A stretch of 64,000 nucleotides of DNA, taken from NCBI GenBank assembly GCA_029783825.1, contig JAREIK010000506.1, positions 1,747,002 through 1,811,001 of the forward strand, written 5' to 3'. The notes under the pieces are model-generated. The model worked only from the letters and a program-made list of their open reading frames with translations, had not been told where the DNA came from and did not search any database. Every line of letters starts with the position of its first letter. Positions within the stretch are counted from its first letter, which is position 1. Origin of the DNA: Sapria himalayana. Its lineage: Eukaryota > Streptophyta > Magnoliopsida > Malpighiales > Rafflesiaceae. The translations under genes and the position numbers were made by a program. Below, one piece after another: positions 38,601-50,200 of the stretch.

Positions 38601-41225
38601 GGAATTTTTGCATCGATGTTTCAATCTATAGCATTAAAATTACTAGGACAACCTTGTTCATCCTCAGTTGTAAACGAAATTGGAGTACATATAATTATAT
38701 TTACTTCATGAAGAAAAATAAGTTGACACCACAAGAGTTGGAGACTTAGTTTATGTCCATGATAATCTTTGGCTTTCGTCAAAGAAATCTCTAAATTATA
38801 ATGAATACGAATCTAAAATATGAGACATTGAAGGTGTTGGTTTTAACTCAATGTATATTGAAAATGCTGGAATTCATGAGATTGTAGATCTTTCTTGATG
38901 AACCTGAATTGGAAGTTATTTTATTTGATTTAGAAGTAAATACTATTTTTTTGTTTTAATATTTCTTATGTTTGTGCTTGAATATTTGTAAAAATATTAT
39001 TTGAGTATTTTTTTTGTTTATCTAAATTGTTGTTTAAGGATAATATTTATATTTATTTTTTTTCTAAGTCGTATCTGTATTTTAGTTTTTTGAAATTTGT
39101 CATATCTCTGTATTTTATCGTGTTCATATTCGTGTCCGTATTTCTTAGCATGGAGTAGCCTGATCTGACCCGTTCAGGCCTAGTTTGGAATTGGCTTTGG
39201 CCGTTCGAGTAGGGTCTGAGCTGTTTGAAAAAATTGTTAATCCTAAATTTAAAATTATAAAAAAATTTTAATTTTAATTATGTAATACTTAAATTAAACT
39301 AAATAATTAATTATTTAATTTTTAATTTATAAATTAATAAAACATAAAAAAGTAAACAACAAAAATTTAAAATTAACAAGTATCTAAATTAATAGCAATA
39401 ACAATGTCTAAATTAATAAAATTAAAATATTAATACAATTCAATGTAAATCTCAAAAATATGAATGTTTGAATCAAGTCTAAAACACAAAGTAAAATGAT
39501 AAAAAAAATTAATAAATATAATCTAAAAATAATAAATGTAAATCTTGTCAGCGTATGATCAATAATAATATCAGTATCAGTATATCAATAGCAGTAGGCA
39601 GTAGTAAAATAGATAAAAAAATATTTTTTAATTTTTTTTTGATTTTTATTAATTAAAAAATGGAAAAAATTTTTAGGGTCATTGGATTCTGCCCCATAGC
39701 AGTTGAAGGCAAATTCAATGGCTTAGATTTGAATTTTAATTTTTTTTTTTGGATTGTCGGATTGGTTTGATTGTCGAATCGACCTGAATGGTCGTTGGTT
39801 CCAGAAGTTTTGATTTCTAGAACAATCGGGCTTGAGTCTGGGGGGTTTGGTAAAAATGATTGTGGGTTAGGTCGGTCGAGTTATGGGCCTGATGGAATTA
39901 TGGATCTGTTAGGCTTTAGGGTGGGGTTGGGTCGGGGCACTACTCGGTTCGTGCCGAAAATGCTTCCCATGGGCCATGGTACTGGGCTGTGCCTGGCCCG
40001 ACACATGGCCAGGTTGACCTAGGCATGGCAGGAGCTGTGTTGCGAGTAGTCTCGGCATGGGTTTGTACCGTGCCGGGCTAGGCACATCTGAGTTGGGCCG
40101 GGTCAGGCACATCCGAGTTGGGCCGGGCCTCCATGACCGTTTGACACATCTAACTATAATAATGAGATAATGATACATATAATTTTTAATTTTATATTTT
40201 ATGAGTGGACAAAACATATAAATATGAATTATTTACTTTTCAAAGAGAAAATTAATGTTGAAATTATTTCTAGCTTGTGTTAAATGTTAATATAATAAGT
40301 TAACCAATCAATATCTTCATGAAGATCCTGAAGAAGTTTTAGTTTTTGTTTTCAAAGAATAGTATTTTAGATATGTATGTTTTATTTTGTTATAAAACTT
40401 TTTAATATGAATATTATGAATGTAAGGATAAACATATGAGTTATCCCGATTTAATATAAGTATTTAAATGAATTCTTTGTGTAATTTATTTAGAGTTAAT
40501 ATGAGTTTTTTTAATGATATATGCCTTTTTTTTATTAGTTTCTATGAGATGTACATTATCTTGTAGTAGATCTCTTGTGTTTTCAAGTTGATATTCAATT
40601 AGAATATGAATATCTAACTCGCTGATGATATCAATGATTAATTAATGATATATTAAGTCCTGGAGATTTATTCACATGTCAAAATATATGAGGAGCTATA
40701 TATTGTAATAAATAATCTAGAAAATAATTAATTATACTGATTATATATGTTTTTTTAGTTTATTGATTATCATATAATTATTTTTTTTATAATTCTCCTG
40801 TATATAATTGAGTTAACATAGGACATCTTCTCTATGACAATATGTTGGAATACAAGCTAAAAGGTCAATGTGAGAGAATATTCAAGACATTTATTCTATA
40901 TCAACATAATATCTTTATTTATAAGCCACCTTAATCCTGACAAAATATCTGAGACATCTATATTTTTTGTTTGAAATTTTAATTGAATATACTTTTTACA
41001 TAATATGATTTTCAACGTGTCATGTTCACAATGAGGATGCTATATGCATGTATAAAAGACAAGATAAATTTGTCATTTGATTTATTCTGATATAATAAAA
41101 AATAATATATAACATATATATTTAAATAAAAAGAAATATTTGTGATAGAATATTTCACAAATCAGATTTTTAATTGTGGAATATAAGGTGAAGTAGCAGA
41201 CGTTAGAAAAAAAAAAGAAAGGTTT

Positions 41226-41256
<31 letters not shown>

Positions 41257-44200
41257 CAACATGGTATCAGAGCGACGCAGCAGAAGGGTGGTGAACCCGA
41301 CGTGAAGCTTTCCGAAGCTTTCTCTCCCGAAGCTTTCCGAAGCTTTCTCTCCCGAAGCATTCCGACCCGTCGATCCACCTCAGCGCCCACTCCGCCTTCT
41401 TCTTCATGCATGGGATCGTCTCCATTGCTTGGAACAGTCGCCTCTTCTTCCCCTTAGCAATTTCCTTTTCCTTCATAACTTGGTTCTCATGCAGTGGGTT
41501 AATCTTGTCAAGCTCCATCAATGAATCTTGAATTTCCTTCTCTAGTGTACCAAGCTGCTTTGCAGCATCCTCCTTGGCCTGGATCCTTCCAGTGATTTTC
41601 TCCTACAGATCTCTTAAATCGAGTTCAAGCTCCATTTGTTTTTTTTATTGCTTCAGTTTGTTGCTTCTCCATCCCCTCCTTTTCTTTGTTCAATCCTTGA
41701 ATTTGTTTTGAAAGATCTTTGAGCATCATGTCAGAGTCCTTGGACCTTTCATAAGCATCTAATACCTTGCCATACATTCTGTTTGAAGGGTCAGAAACCT
41801 TGTTCCTTGCCTCTTCAACCTTTCGGGTGCCACGTCACAATTTGGAGCTGTACTAGGGCTCTTTTCAATTTGAAGTAGATATGACTGCTAAAACTTCTAT
41901 TTTTTTCTCTATTATATCTGGATCTCCTATGATTACTTCGGAGAAATTGGTTGGCAGTGATAATTATCTTTCTTGGTTAGCTTTTGTTGAACTATGGTTT
42001 ATGGATCAATTGTATGAGGATCACCTGGTTACACAGGAGACAGATATCCCCGAGGTTGACCGCGTATAGTGGAGGAAGATAGATACCCAGTTATGTAGTA
42101 TATTGTGGCAATCAGTTGATCCTAAGATTCTTCTTCATCTTCGGGTCTACAAAACTTGTTTTAAATTTTGGACTCAAGCTAAAAGATTATACATAAATGA
42201 TATTCATCGTCTTTATAAGGTGGCTTCTGCTATTGTCCATCTCAGCCAACAGGACTTGGATCTATCTACTTATATTGGCCAGATTGCTTCTCTTAAGGAA
42301 GAGTTTTTGACTGTGATGCCTCTTACTTTTGATGTTGGGGCTTAACAAACACAGCTTGATAAGTTCTTCATGGTCCTTACTCTTATTGGCCTTCGTCCGG
42401 ATCTTGAGCCTGTCCGCGATCAGATTCTTGGCAGTTTATTAGTTCCGTCCTTGGATGATGTGTTTGCTCGCCTCATTCGTATCTCGTCCACTCAGACTTT
42501 GTCATCTGATAGCACTTCAGATTCTTCTGTGTTAGTTTCTCACACTACCACTCAAGGAGGCTTCAGAGGTAACCGAGGTAGGGGCCAATGTCCTCATTGC
42601 ACCTATTGCAATAAACTTGGCCACACTCGTGATCGTTGCTATCAGTTACATGAACGGCCTCCTCACACTGCCCATATGGTCCAGTCCTCTGATTCTCAGC
42701 TGCCTCAGCCTCCGAGCTCCTCCGCTTCTCAGGCATATCAGGCTTCTGTTGCCTCTGTTGCCTCTGTTGTCTCTGTTGCCTAGCCTGGTAATGCCTCTGC
42801 CTGCCTTACCCTCACATCTTCTCTTGGACCCTGGATTTTAGATTATGGAGTTTCTGATCACATATCTGGTAATAAGGATTTTTTCTCCTCTATTTCTACT
42901 ACCTTTGCTTTACCTATTGTTACCTTAGCTAATGGTTCTCAAACTGTGGCTAAAGGTATTGGTTTGACCATTCCTCTACATTCTCTACCTCTCACTTCTG
43001 TCCTTTATACTCCTAAATGTCCTTTTAATCTTATTTCCATCAGCAAAATCACTCGTACTCTTAATTGCTCTATTACCTTTTCTGATAAATTTGTGACCTT
43101 GCTGGACTGAAGTACGGGGAAGATGATTGGCATAGGACGTGAGTCTCAAGGTCTCTATCACCTCACCACGGATTCATCTCCTGCAGTTTGCATTTTCACT
43201 GATGCTCCTCTCCTCATTCACAGTCGTTTTGGCCACCCTAGTCTCTCCAAGTTTCAGAAGATGGTCCCTCGTTTTTCCACTTTGTCGTCGTTTTCGTGTG
43301 AGTCATGTCAGCTTGGGAAACATACTCGTGTCTCATTCCCAAAGCGTTTAGATAATCGGGCAAAGTCTCCTTTTGAGCTTGTCCACACTGATGTTTGGGG
43401 TCCTTGTCGGACTGCGTCTACTTTAGGATTTCAGTATTTTGTCACTTTTATTGATGACTATTCTCGATGTACTTGGTTATTTTTAATGAAAAATCGAGCT
43501 GAGTTATTTTCTATTTTTCAGAAATTATATATTGAAATCCAGACCCAATTCAATATTTCTATTCGTGTGTTACGCAGTGACAATGCCAGAGAATATTTTT
43601 CATCCCCTTTTATTTTATTTATGTCTCATCATGAGATTCTTTATCAGTCTTCTTGTGCTCATACTCCTCAACAAAATGGGGCAACTGAACGCAAGAATCG
43701 ACATCTTGTTGAGACAACTCGTACTATCATCCTCCATAGTAATGTTCCTCTTCATTTTTAGGGGGACGCTGTTCTTACCGCTTGTTATTTGATTAATCGT
43801 ATGCCCTCCTCTGTTTTACATGATCAGATTTCTCATTCCCTTCCCTTCCCTGACTAATCACTTTATTTTCTTCCTCCTCGTGTCTTTGGTTGTACTTGCT
43901 TTGTTCATATTCTCACTCCTGGACAGGACAAGCTTTCAGCCAAAGCCATGAAGTGTCTCTTCTTGGGATATTCCAGACTTCAGAAGGGTTATCGTTGTTA
44001 TTCTTTTGAGACTCATCGCTACTTTATCTCCGCTGATGTTACTTCCTTTGAGGACTTACCATTCTTTTTCACCACTTCTGAGTCTCTTCCTGTTTCTGCA
44101 GTCTTGCCCATTCTCATTGTCTCTTCACCTGATGTTGTGCCTCCTCGACCACTTCAGGTTTATCATCGTCGCCCTCGTGTCGATGCTCCTCTGTTATTTG

Positions 44201-47200
44201 CCGAGGCACCTGCTGACTCACTTCTTATCCCTTCGGCTTCTCCTGCCCCGGCTCCACCTTCTCCTGATGACTTACTCATTTCTACTCAGAAAGGTAATCG
44301 CTCTACTCGTAACCCTTATCCTATTTATAATTTTTTGAGTTATCATCGATTATCTTCACCCTATTCTGCTTTTGTCTCTGCTATATCCTCTGTTTCTCTT
44401 CCAAAGAGCACCCATGAAGCTCTTTCTCATCCAGACTGGCGACAAGCAATGGTGGATGAAATGGCTGCTCTACACTCTAATGGCACTTGGGATCTTGTTG
44501 TTTTACCCTCTGGTAAATCTACAGTTGGTTGTCGTTGGGTCTATGCAATTAAGGTTGGTCCTGATGGTCAGGTTGATTGCCTTAAGGCCTGCTTAGTTGC
44601 TAAAGGCTATACTCAGATTTATGGTTCTGATTATGCTGACACATTCTCCCCCGTTGCTAAGATTGCTTCTGTTCGTCTGCTTCTCTCCATGGCTGCTATG
44701 TGTTCTTGACCTCTTTATCAGTTGGATATTAAAAATGCATTCCTTCATGGTGATCTTGCCGAGGAAGTTTATATGGAGCAACCTTCTGGTTTTGTTGCTC
44801 AGGGGGAGTCTGGTTTAGTGTGCAAGTTATGCCGTTCTCTATATGGCTTGAAACAATCTCCCCGAGCATGGTTTAGTCGTTTTAGTTTTGTTATTCAAGA
44901 GTTTGGTATGCTTCGCAGTACAGCAGACCATTCAGTTTTCTATCATCATAACTCCTTGGGGCAGTGTATTTATTTGGTTGTTTATGTGGATGACATTGTC
45001 ATTACAGGCAGTGATCAGGATGGTATTCAGAAACTAAAGCAACATCTTTTTACCTACTTTCAGACCAAAGATTTGGGGAAACTCAAGTATTTCTTGGGAA
45101 TTGAGATAACTCAATCCAGTTCCGGTGTGGTCCTTTCCCAAAGGAAGTATGCTTTAGACATCCTGGAAGATACCGGTATGTTAGATTGTAAACTGGTAGA
45201 CACACCAATGGATCCAAATGTCAAACTTGTACCAGGAGAGGGGGAGCCTTTAGGAGATCCTAGGAGATATCGACGACTCGTAGGTAAATTGAACTATCTC
45301 ACTATTACTCGTCCAGACATTTCTTTTCCTGTGAGTGTTGTTAGTCAATTCCTACAGTCACTATGTGATAGCCATTGGGATGCCGTAATCCGTATTCTTC
45401 GATATATCAAAAGTACACCAGGCCAAGATGTGTTGTACGAGAACAGAGGTCATACTCAGGTTGTTGGTTACACATATGCAGATTGGGCTGGCTCACCCAC
45501 AGATAGACGTTCCACTTCAGGGTACTGTGTTTTTATTGGAGGTAATTTAATATCTTGGAAGAGTAAGAAAAAAGATGTAGTGGCGAGATCTAGCGCTGAA
45601 GCCGAGTATCGAGCTATGGCTTTGACAACATGTGAATTCATATGGTTGAAACATCTTCTTCGAGAGTTGAGATTTGGAAAGGATGAAGATATGAAACTCA
45701 TCTGTGATAACCAGGCTGCATTATATATTGCATCCAATCCAGTCTTTCATGAAAGGACCAAACATATTGAAGTTGATTGTCACTTCATTAGAGAGAAGAT
45801 CGCATCAGGATGTGTTGCTACAAGTTTTGTTAATTCAGATGATCAACTAGCAGATATCTTCACTAAATCTCTCAGTCATCCTAGGATTAAATACATTTGT
45901 AATAAGCTTGGTGCATATGACGTATATGCTCCAGCTTGAGGGGGAGTGTGGAATATAAGGTGAAGCGGCAGACGTTAGAAAAAAAAAGAAAGGTTTTTTT
46001 TTTCTCTCTCTCTTTCTTTTTCAACATTAATAATTATTTTAGGTCAATTACTGTTTGCTTAATTTGCAAACTAGATCTAAAAATTATGTCTTTACTTGAA
46101 CATTAGGTAGATATTTTATATTTACTTATCTCATTCTCAAGATCATAATGAAGAAAATTAGTATTCACGTTTAAACTGATATACCACTCATTTATGAAAG
46201 TTGTAAGAAATATTAGTATTTAATTGAGGTCATCTTGGATATTCAGGTTTGATATAGTTGATAGGTTTATTTTTTTTTATTTTGTTTTTTTTTTTTGTTA
46301 CATTGTACGAGAGCACCTAACTTGTGAATTGTCCCAACTTAATATATATGTTTATTTTTGAGTTTTTAAATTTGAATGAAAATACTTTTTTTTTTTAAAT
46401 TTTGTCACACTCTCTTTCCCCTTTTCTCTTGGTGAGGAAGAGGAGGGCTTTCACAAATGTTTAGCACCTATGATGATGTTAGTTGTGGAGGTTTTTGAAA
46501 ATGGCTTTGTGAGTTGTTTTTCACACATGGAAAGGTAAATCATGGTGCTAGGGAATCTATAACAAGATTTTAACATTTTTTGATGGATTTTGGTGGATTT
46601 TGGTGGTTTCTGTGAGAGTTTCCACTGCAGTTTTGGTAGTGACAACCATAGATGGTCGTATGGTTATAGAGGTTGAAGAATCTTTTCTCTTGCCTTTGTT
46701 TCTCCAATGCATGTCGTTTGGTTTTGTGGCTCACTAAGGATTTGAGATGCTAAGTAATTTAAGACTTTTTGTGTTCTCGTATGTATTATTGGACTTTCAA
46801 TTTGAAGTTGTCTCATGTTAGTTTATGAATCTTTTTCAGATCGACTATTTGTTGCTAAATTAGTCAGCGTTGGGTATTGTTATCATTGATTTTCCTTCAT
46901 AATCTGTGATTTAGAAGCTTTATGAGTTTGTGGTTCGTTAGTTTTATGGTTTTGTCGTTGTTGTGCTTTCACATGGTGTGCTATTGGCTGGGATTGGTAT
47001 TGAACCATTGATAATATCTCAATGAAAATTAAATGCCAACACATATTTATTATGAATTACTTCGACACAAATTTGTTGGTGGGCTAATATGTGAGGTACT
47101 TATTGGATGAGTCATTTCAAGCTGAGATAGATGAGTAATTTGCTATCGTTGCATAGTTGCTGGTATAACTGTGATACTTGTTTGATCCGAGCATATCCAA

Positions 47201-50200
47201 TATATTTGGCTATTTTGATGCGTACAAGAAAATTTGAGACTTAGCTGCAATAATGTACGCATCACTAATGTATCACATATATCATTATTATTTAGTTGAT
47301 AGCATGCAAATTGACTGAATAGGATGAGACTACTTGTTATGTAGCTTGGACACATTTGTGAGAAATAATTGATAGTGTGATATATGCATTGATGGATAAA
47401 TTTGCAACTAGGAGTTTAGATATTCAAATTCAAAGTATTTTATATTTGAATGTTGGAGGACTATTTTACTATTTTGCAGACTAAATCCTTCATGAAAAGA
47501 TGCTCCTAGTCTTATCAAAGTTTTATTAGATGACGACTTAAAACCTTTATAATTATACCTAGATCGATTGGAGTTATAGAGGATTAGTCATATAATTGCA
47601 GTGTATTAACACGTAGTGATAATGATAAGGCTGGTAGGGGGCGCTTTGAATGGGAAGAAGTCAGTGTTGATCTTTTTGTTTTTGTATTGGATATTATATT
47701 CTGAGTTATAAAAGATGTTTTGAGGTTCAAAGGTTGTATACTAGGCTACTTGATCTACTCAAGTTTGATTTTCAATGTGTATACCAACTAGTTTTGTTAT
47801 GTTTATTCATGAGCAGTATTCTATTTTTTTTGGATATTATTAGATTCAACTGAGATATTTTTATGTTTGTTATTTTTTCTTTTTATCATTATATTTTGGA
47901 CACTTGGATCATAAGTTTATGATTTAATACTCATGCTATACGCAATGATAAAAATTTCCGATATATCCATCGATATATCCGTAAAATTCAAGTACCGATA
48001 TATCCGTATAAACTAGTATTTTAATCATTGGCTATAAGTGATCATACCTTTAACTTGCTTATGCTCATGTCTTTGCTTTTGCTCATACTCATGCTTTGTT
48101 GCTTCTAACCTAAAAGTATATATTAAATGGACGTGTTCATATATTCTTATAGATGAATCTTATGATGTTTCAATTGATCTAATTGAGTAGTAACGTTGGA
48201 CTTCTAATTACCTATGTTGCACGGACACGGATACGGACATGGAGATACGACACGGCATGATACTGGGACACGGCAAATTCTAAAAAATTAGGATACGAAT
48301 ACGACTAGGATACGTCATGATAAAAAAAATAAAAATAAAAATAAAAATTATTAATTATAAATATTAGGTATTTTAAAATAATTTAAAATTCTGTATTTTA
48401 AAATAATGTAAAAAAAATTTAAACCCTCTAACACCACCCTCCCTTTACAGTTTCAATTTTCAAACTCTTCCCCCTCCTGATATAGATTCCAAAATCCCCC
48501 CTTCCCTTTATAGAATTAGGTTACCTTAGGTATTGTTGGCGCCTCGGTGGTGTGCTCCTCCCCTCCCCGTTTGACGCAATGACAATTGACAATTATTTCT
48601 CGCAATCGGCTTGTCGGCAACTCACTGTCGGCGGTGTGCTCCTCAATTTGTTGGAGATGTAGGAGTAATCGTTAATATATAGTATATTTTCGACGCGTTA
48701 GAATCATAAAAATGCGTCAGTTGGTAAACGACGCGTCTGTTGTTAACGACGACTGTTTCTGAACAATGCGTCGGATATGTCTCTGACGCGTATCCGATAT
48801 GCCACATGGTGTATCGGACGCGTATCCGACACGTGGACACGGCGACACGGGTCGGACACGGCGACACGGCAGTTCCTAGGTGTATTTGTGCAACATAGCT
48901 AATTACTATATGAAAGGAATTAATGATGTATCATATATAATGATTATTATCATATGTTCTTTTTTTTCTTATTTTTATATTGTATATTTTAGTTATTTAT
49001 ATATTTTTTGATAGTTACAAGTTTTTTTGAGTCACTTAGTCATCCACGGTGATGATAGTCTATGTTGGATGAATTAAGTGTAATCACAAATGATTATACT
49101 TGGGATCCTATTCTAATATTTTTTGACAAGTTTATAGTGGGATTCAAGTGAGTGTATAAAATACAAATTGGACTTAAGTGAAGGTTGTCTGACTACATGT
49201 CAGGTCATCTAAGGAATTTAAATAGATTTATGTTGATTATTGAGATATATTATCTTATGACCAAAATAATTACTATTAGGTCGAGGGACAACTTCATGAG
49301 ACTTTCTATCCAGGCCTACAAACATGTCTGGGAAAACCTAGGTTTGACTAGAGGTGTCAAACGGGCCGGCCCTACACGGCATGGCCCGGTTTTTAACGGC
49401 ACGTTCGTGCTACCGTGCCAGGCGGGCACGGCACGGTTCCTATACCGTGTCTTGCCCGGCCCGACACGGTTTAAAAAGAGCCGGGCCTGGCCTGGCCTGG
49501 CCATACATGCCAGGGCAGAGGCAGACCCGAGCGGCCAAGCCCGAGACTAAGAGAGAGGGAGGCAGGCCGCACTGCACGGCCAGGCAGAATATTTTTTTTT
49601 TTTAAAAAAAAATTTATATATTGTAAATTGTATTGCTTAAGTGTAGAGTATTAAATATAAATATATTTAAAAATGTTAAAAATAAAAATTAAATAAAAAA
49701 ACAAATTATAGAAATTCATTTTTTTAATCAAATTCAAATTAGTTTAGCTTTTATTATATTTATTAATTATATATTAAAGTTATTAATTTTTAAAATAAAA
49801 TTTAAATCGCAAAAAAAATAAATCGATACATTATGTTAGTAAAAAAAAAATTAAAAAAAAAATTAAACACAAATGAAAAATTACCAATTATCCATTTGAA
49901 ACCGATGGTCCGAATAAAAAAAATAAAACAAGTATAAGTTTCAACACAACGTACAAACAAAGCGTACAAATACAATCAATAAAAAAACATCAAAAAAAAC
50001 AGCAGATTATCATCAATCGTCAATCAGCATATCATGAAAATCATCAGCCGCAACATCAAGATCAGTATCATATGGATCATCATCATTGGTAATCAACTCC
50101 TCCGCCATCGTAGTGGATGTGGATGCGATTGCAGTGTCTGTCTCAATCCCAGCTCCAGCACGATCATGGATGCTAAACCTCGATTCCTTCCAATCCTTCA

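Larger units (their letters stand above)
35979..39148 (+). mobile_element. Degenerate hAT transposon, 'ACACGG' family, with transposase relic (about 3.17 kb)
   Basis: The left end CTAAGAAGCATGGATACG resembles the reverse complement of the right end, CTAAGAAATACGGACACG. The GC-rich left part (to about 36220) matches, inverted, the right part of the 720-bp element at 23565-24284. The interior holds a DUF659-type hAT transposase pseudogene on the plus strand. Flanking 8-mers CATAAGAT and CATGGAGT agree at only four of eight positions, so the duplication is decayed or the right limit is slightly off. Confidence 0.7.
41175..46026 (+). mobile_element. Complete Ty1/copia retrotransposon with very short LTRs (4,852 bp)
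   Basis: Direct terminal repeats of 87 bp (41175-41261) and 80 bp (45947-46026) both run TGTGGAATATAAGG to TTTTTCAACA. They are flanked by a perfect 5-bp target duplication TTAAT (41170-41174 and 46027-46031). A canonical primer-binding site TGGTATCAGAGC follows the 5' LTR (41262-41273) and a polypurine tract GAGGGGGAG (45938-45946) precedes the 3' LTR. One polyprotein frame (41881-45939) carries gag, protease, integrase, RT and RNase H. Plant copia LTRs are usually several hundred bp; these are among the shortest sizes known. The leader contains an antisense SMC3-like fragment. LTR differences outside the microsatellite tracts are two transitions. Confidence 0.95.

Noticed and set aside
39909..40217. 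102-codon minus-strand frame
   Set aside because: Lies in the GC-rich right end of a hAT derivative; no domain.
44722..45939. 405-codon RT/RNase H frame as a separate host gene
   Set aside because: It is the 3' end of the copia polyprotein, in the same frame as the upstream gag and integrase and bounded by the LTR.
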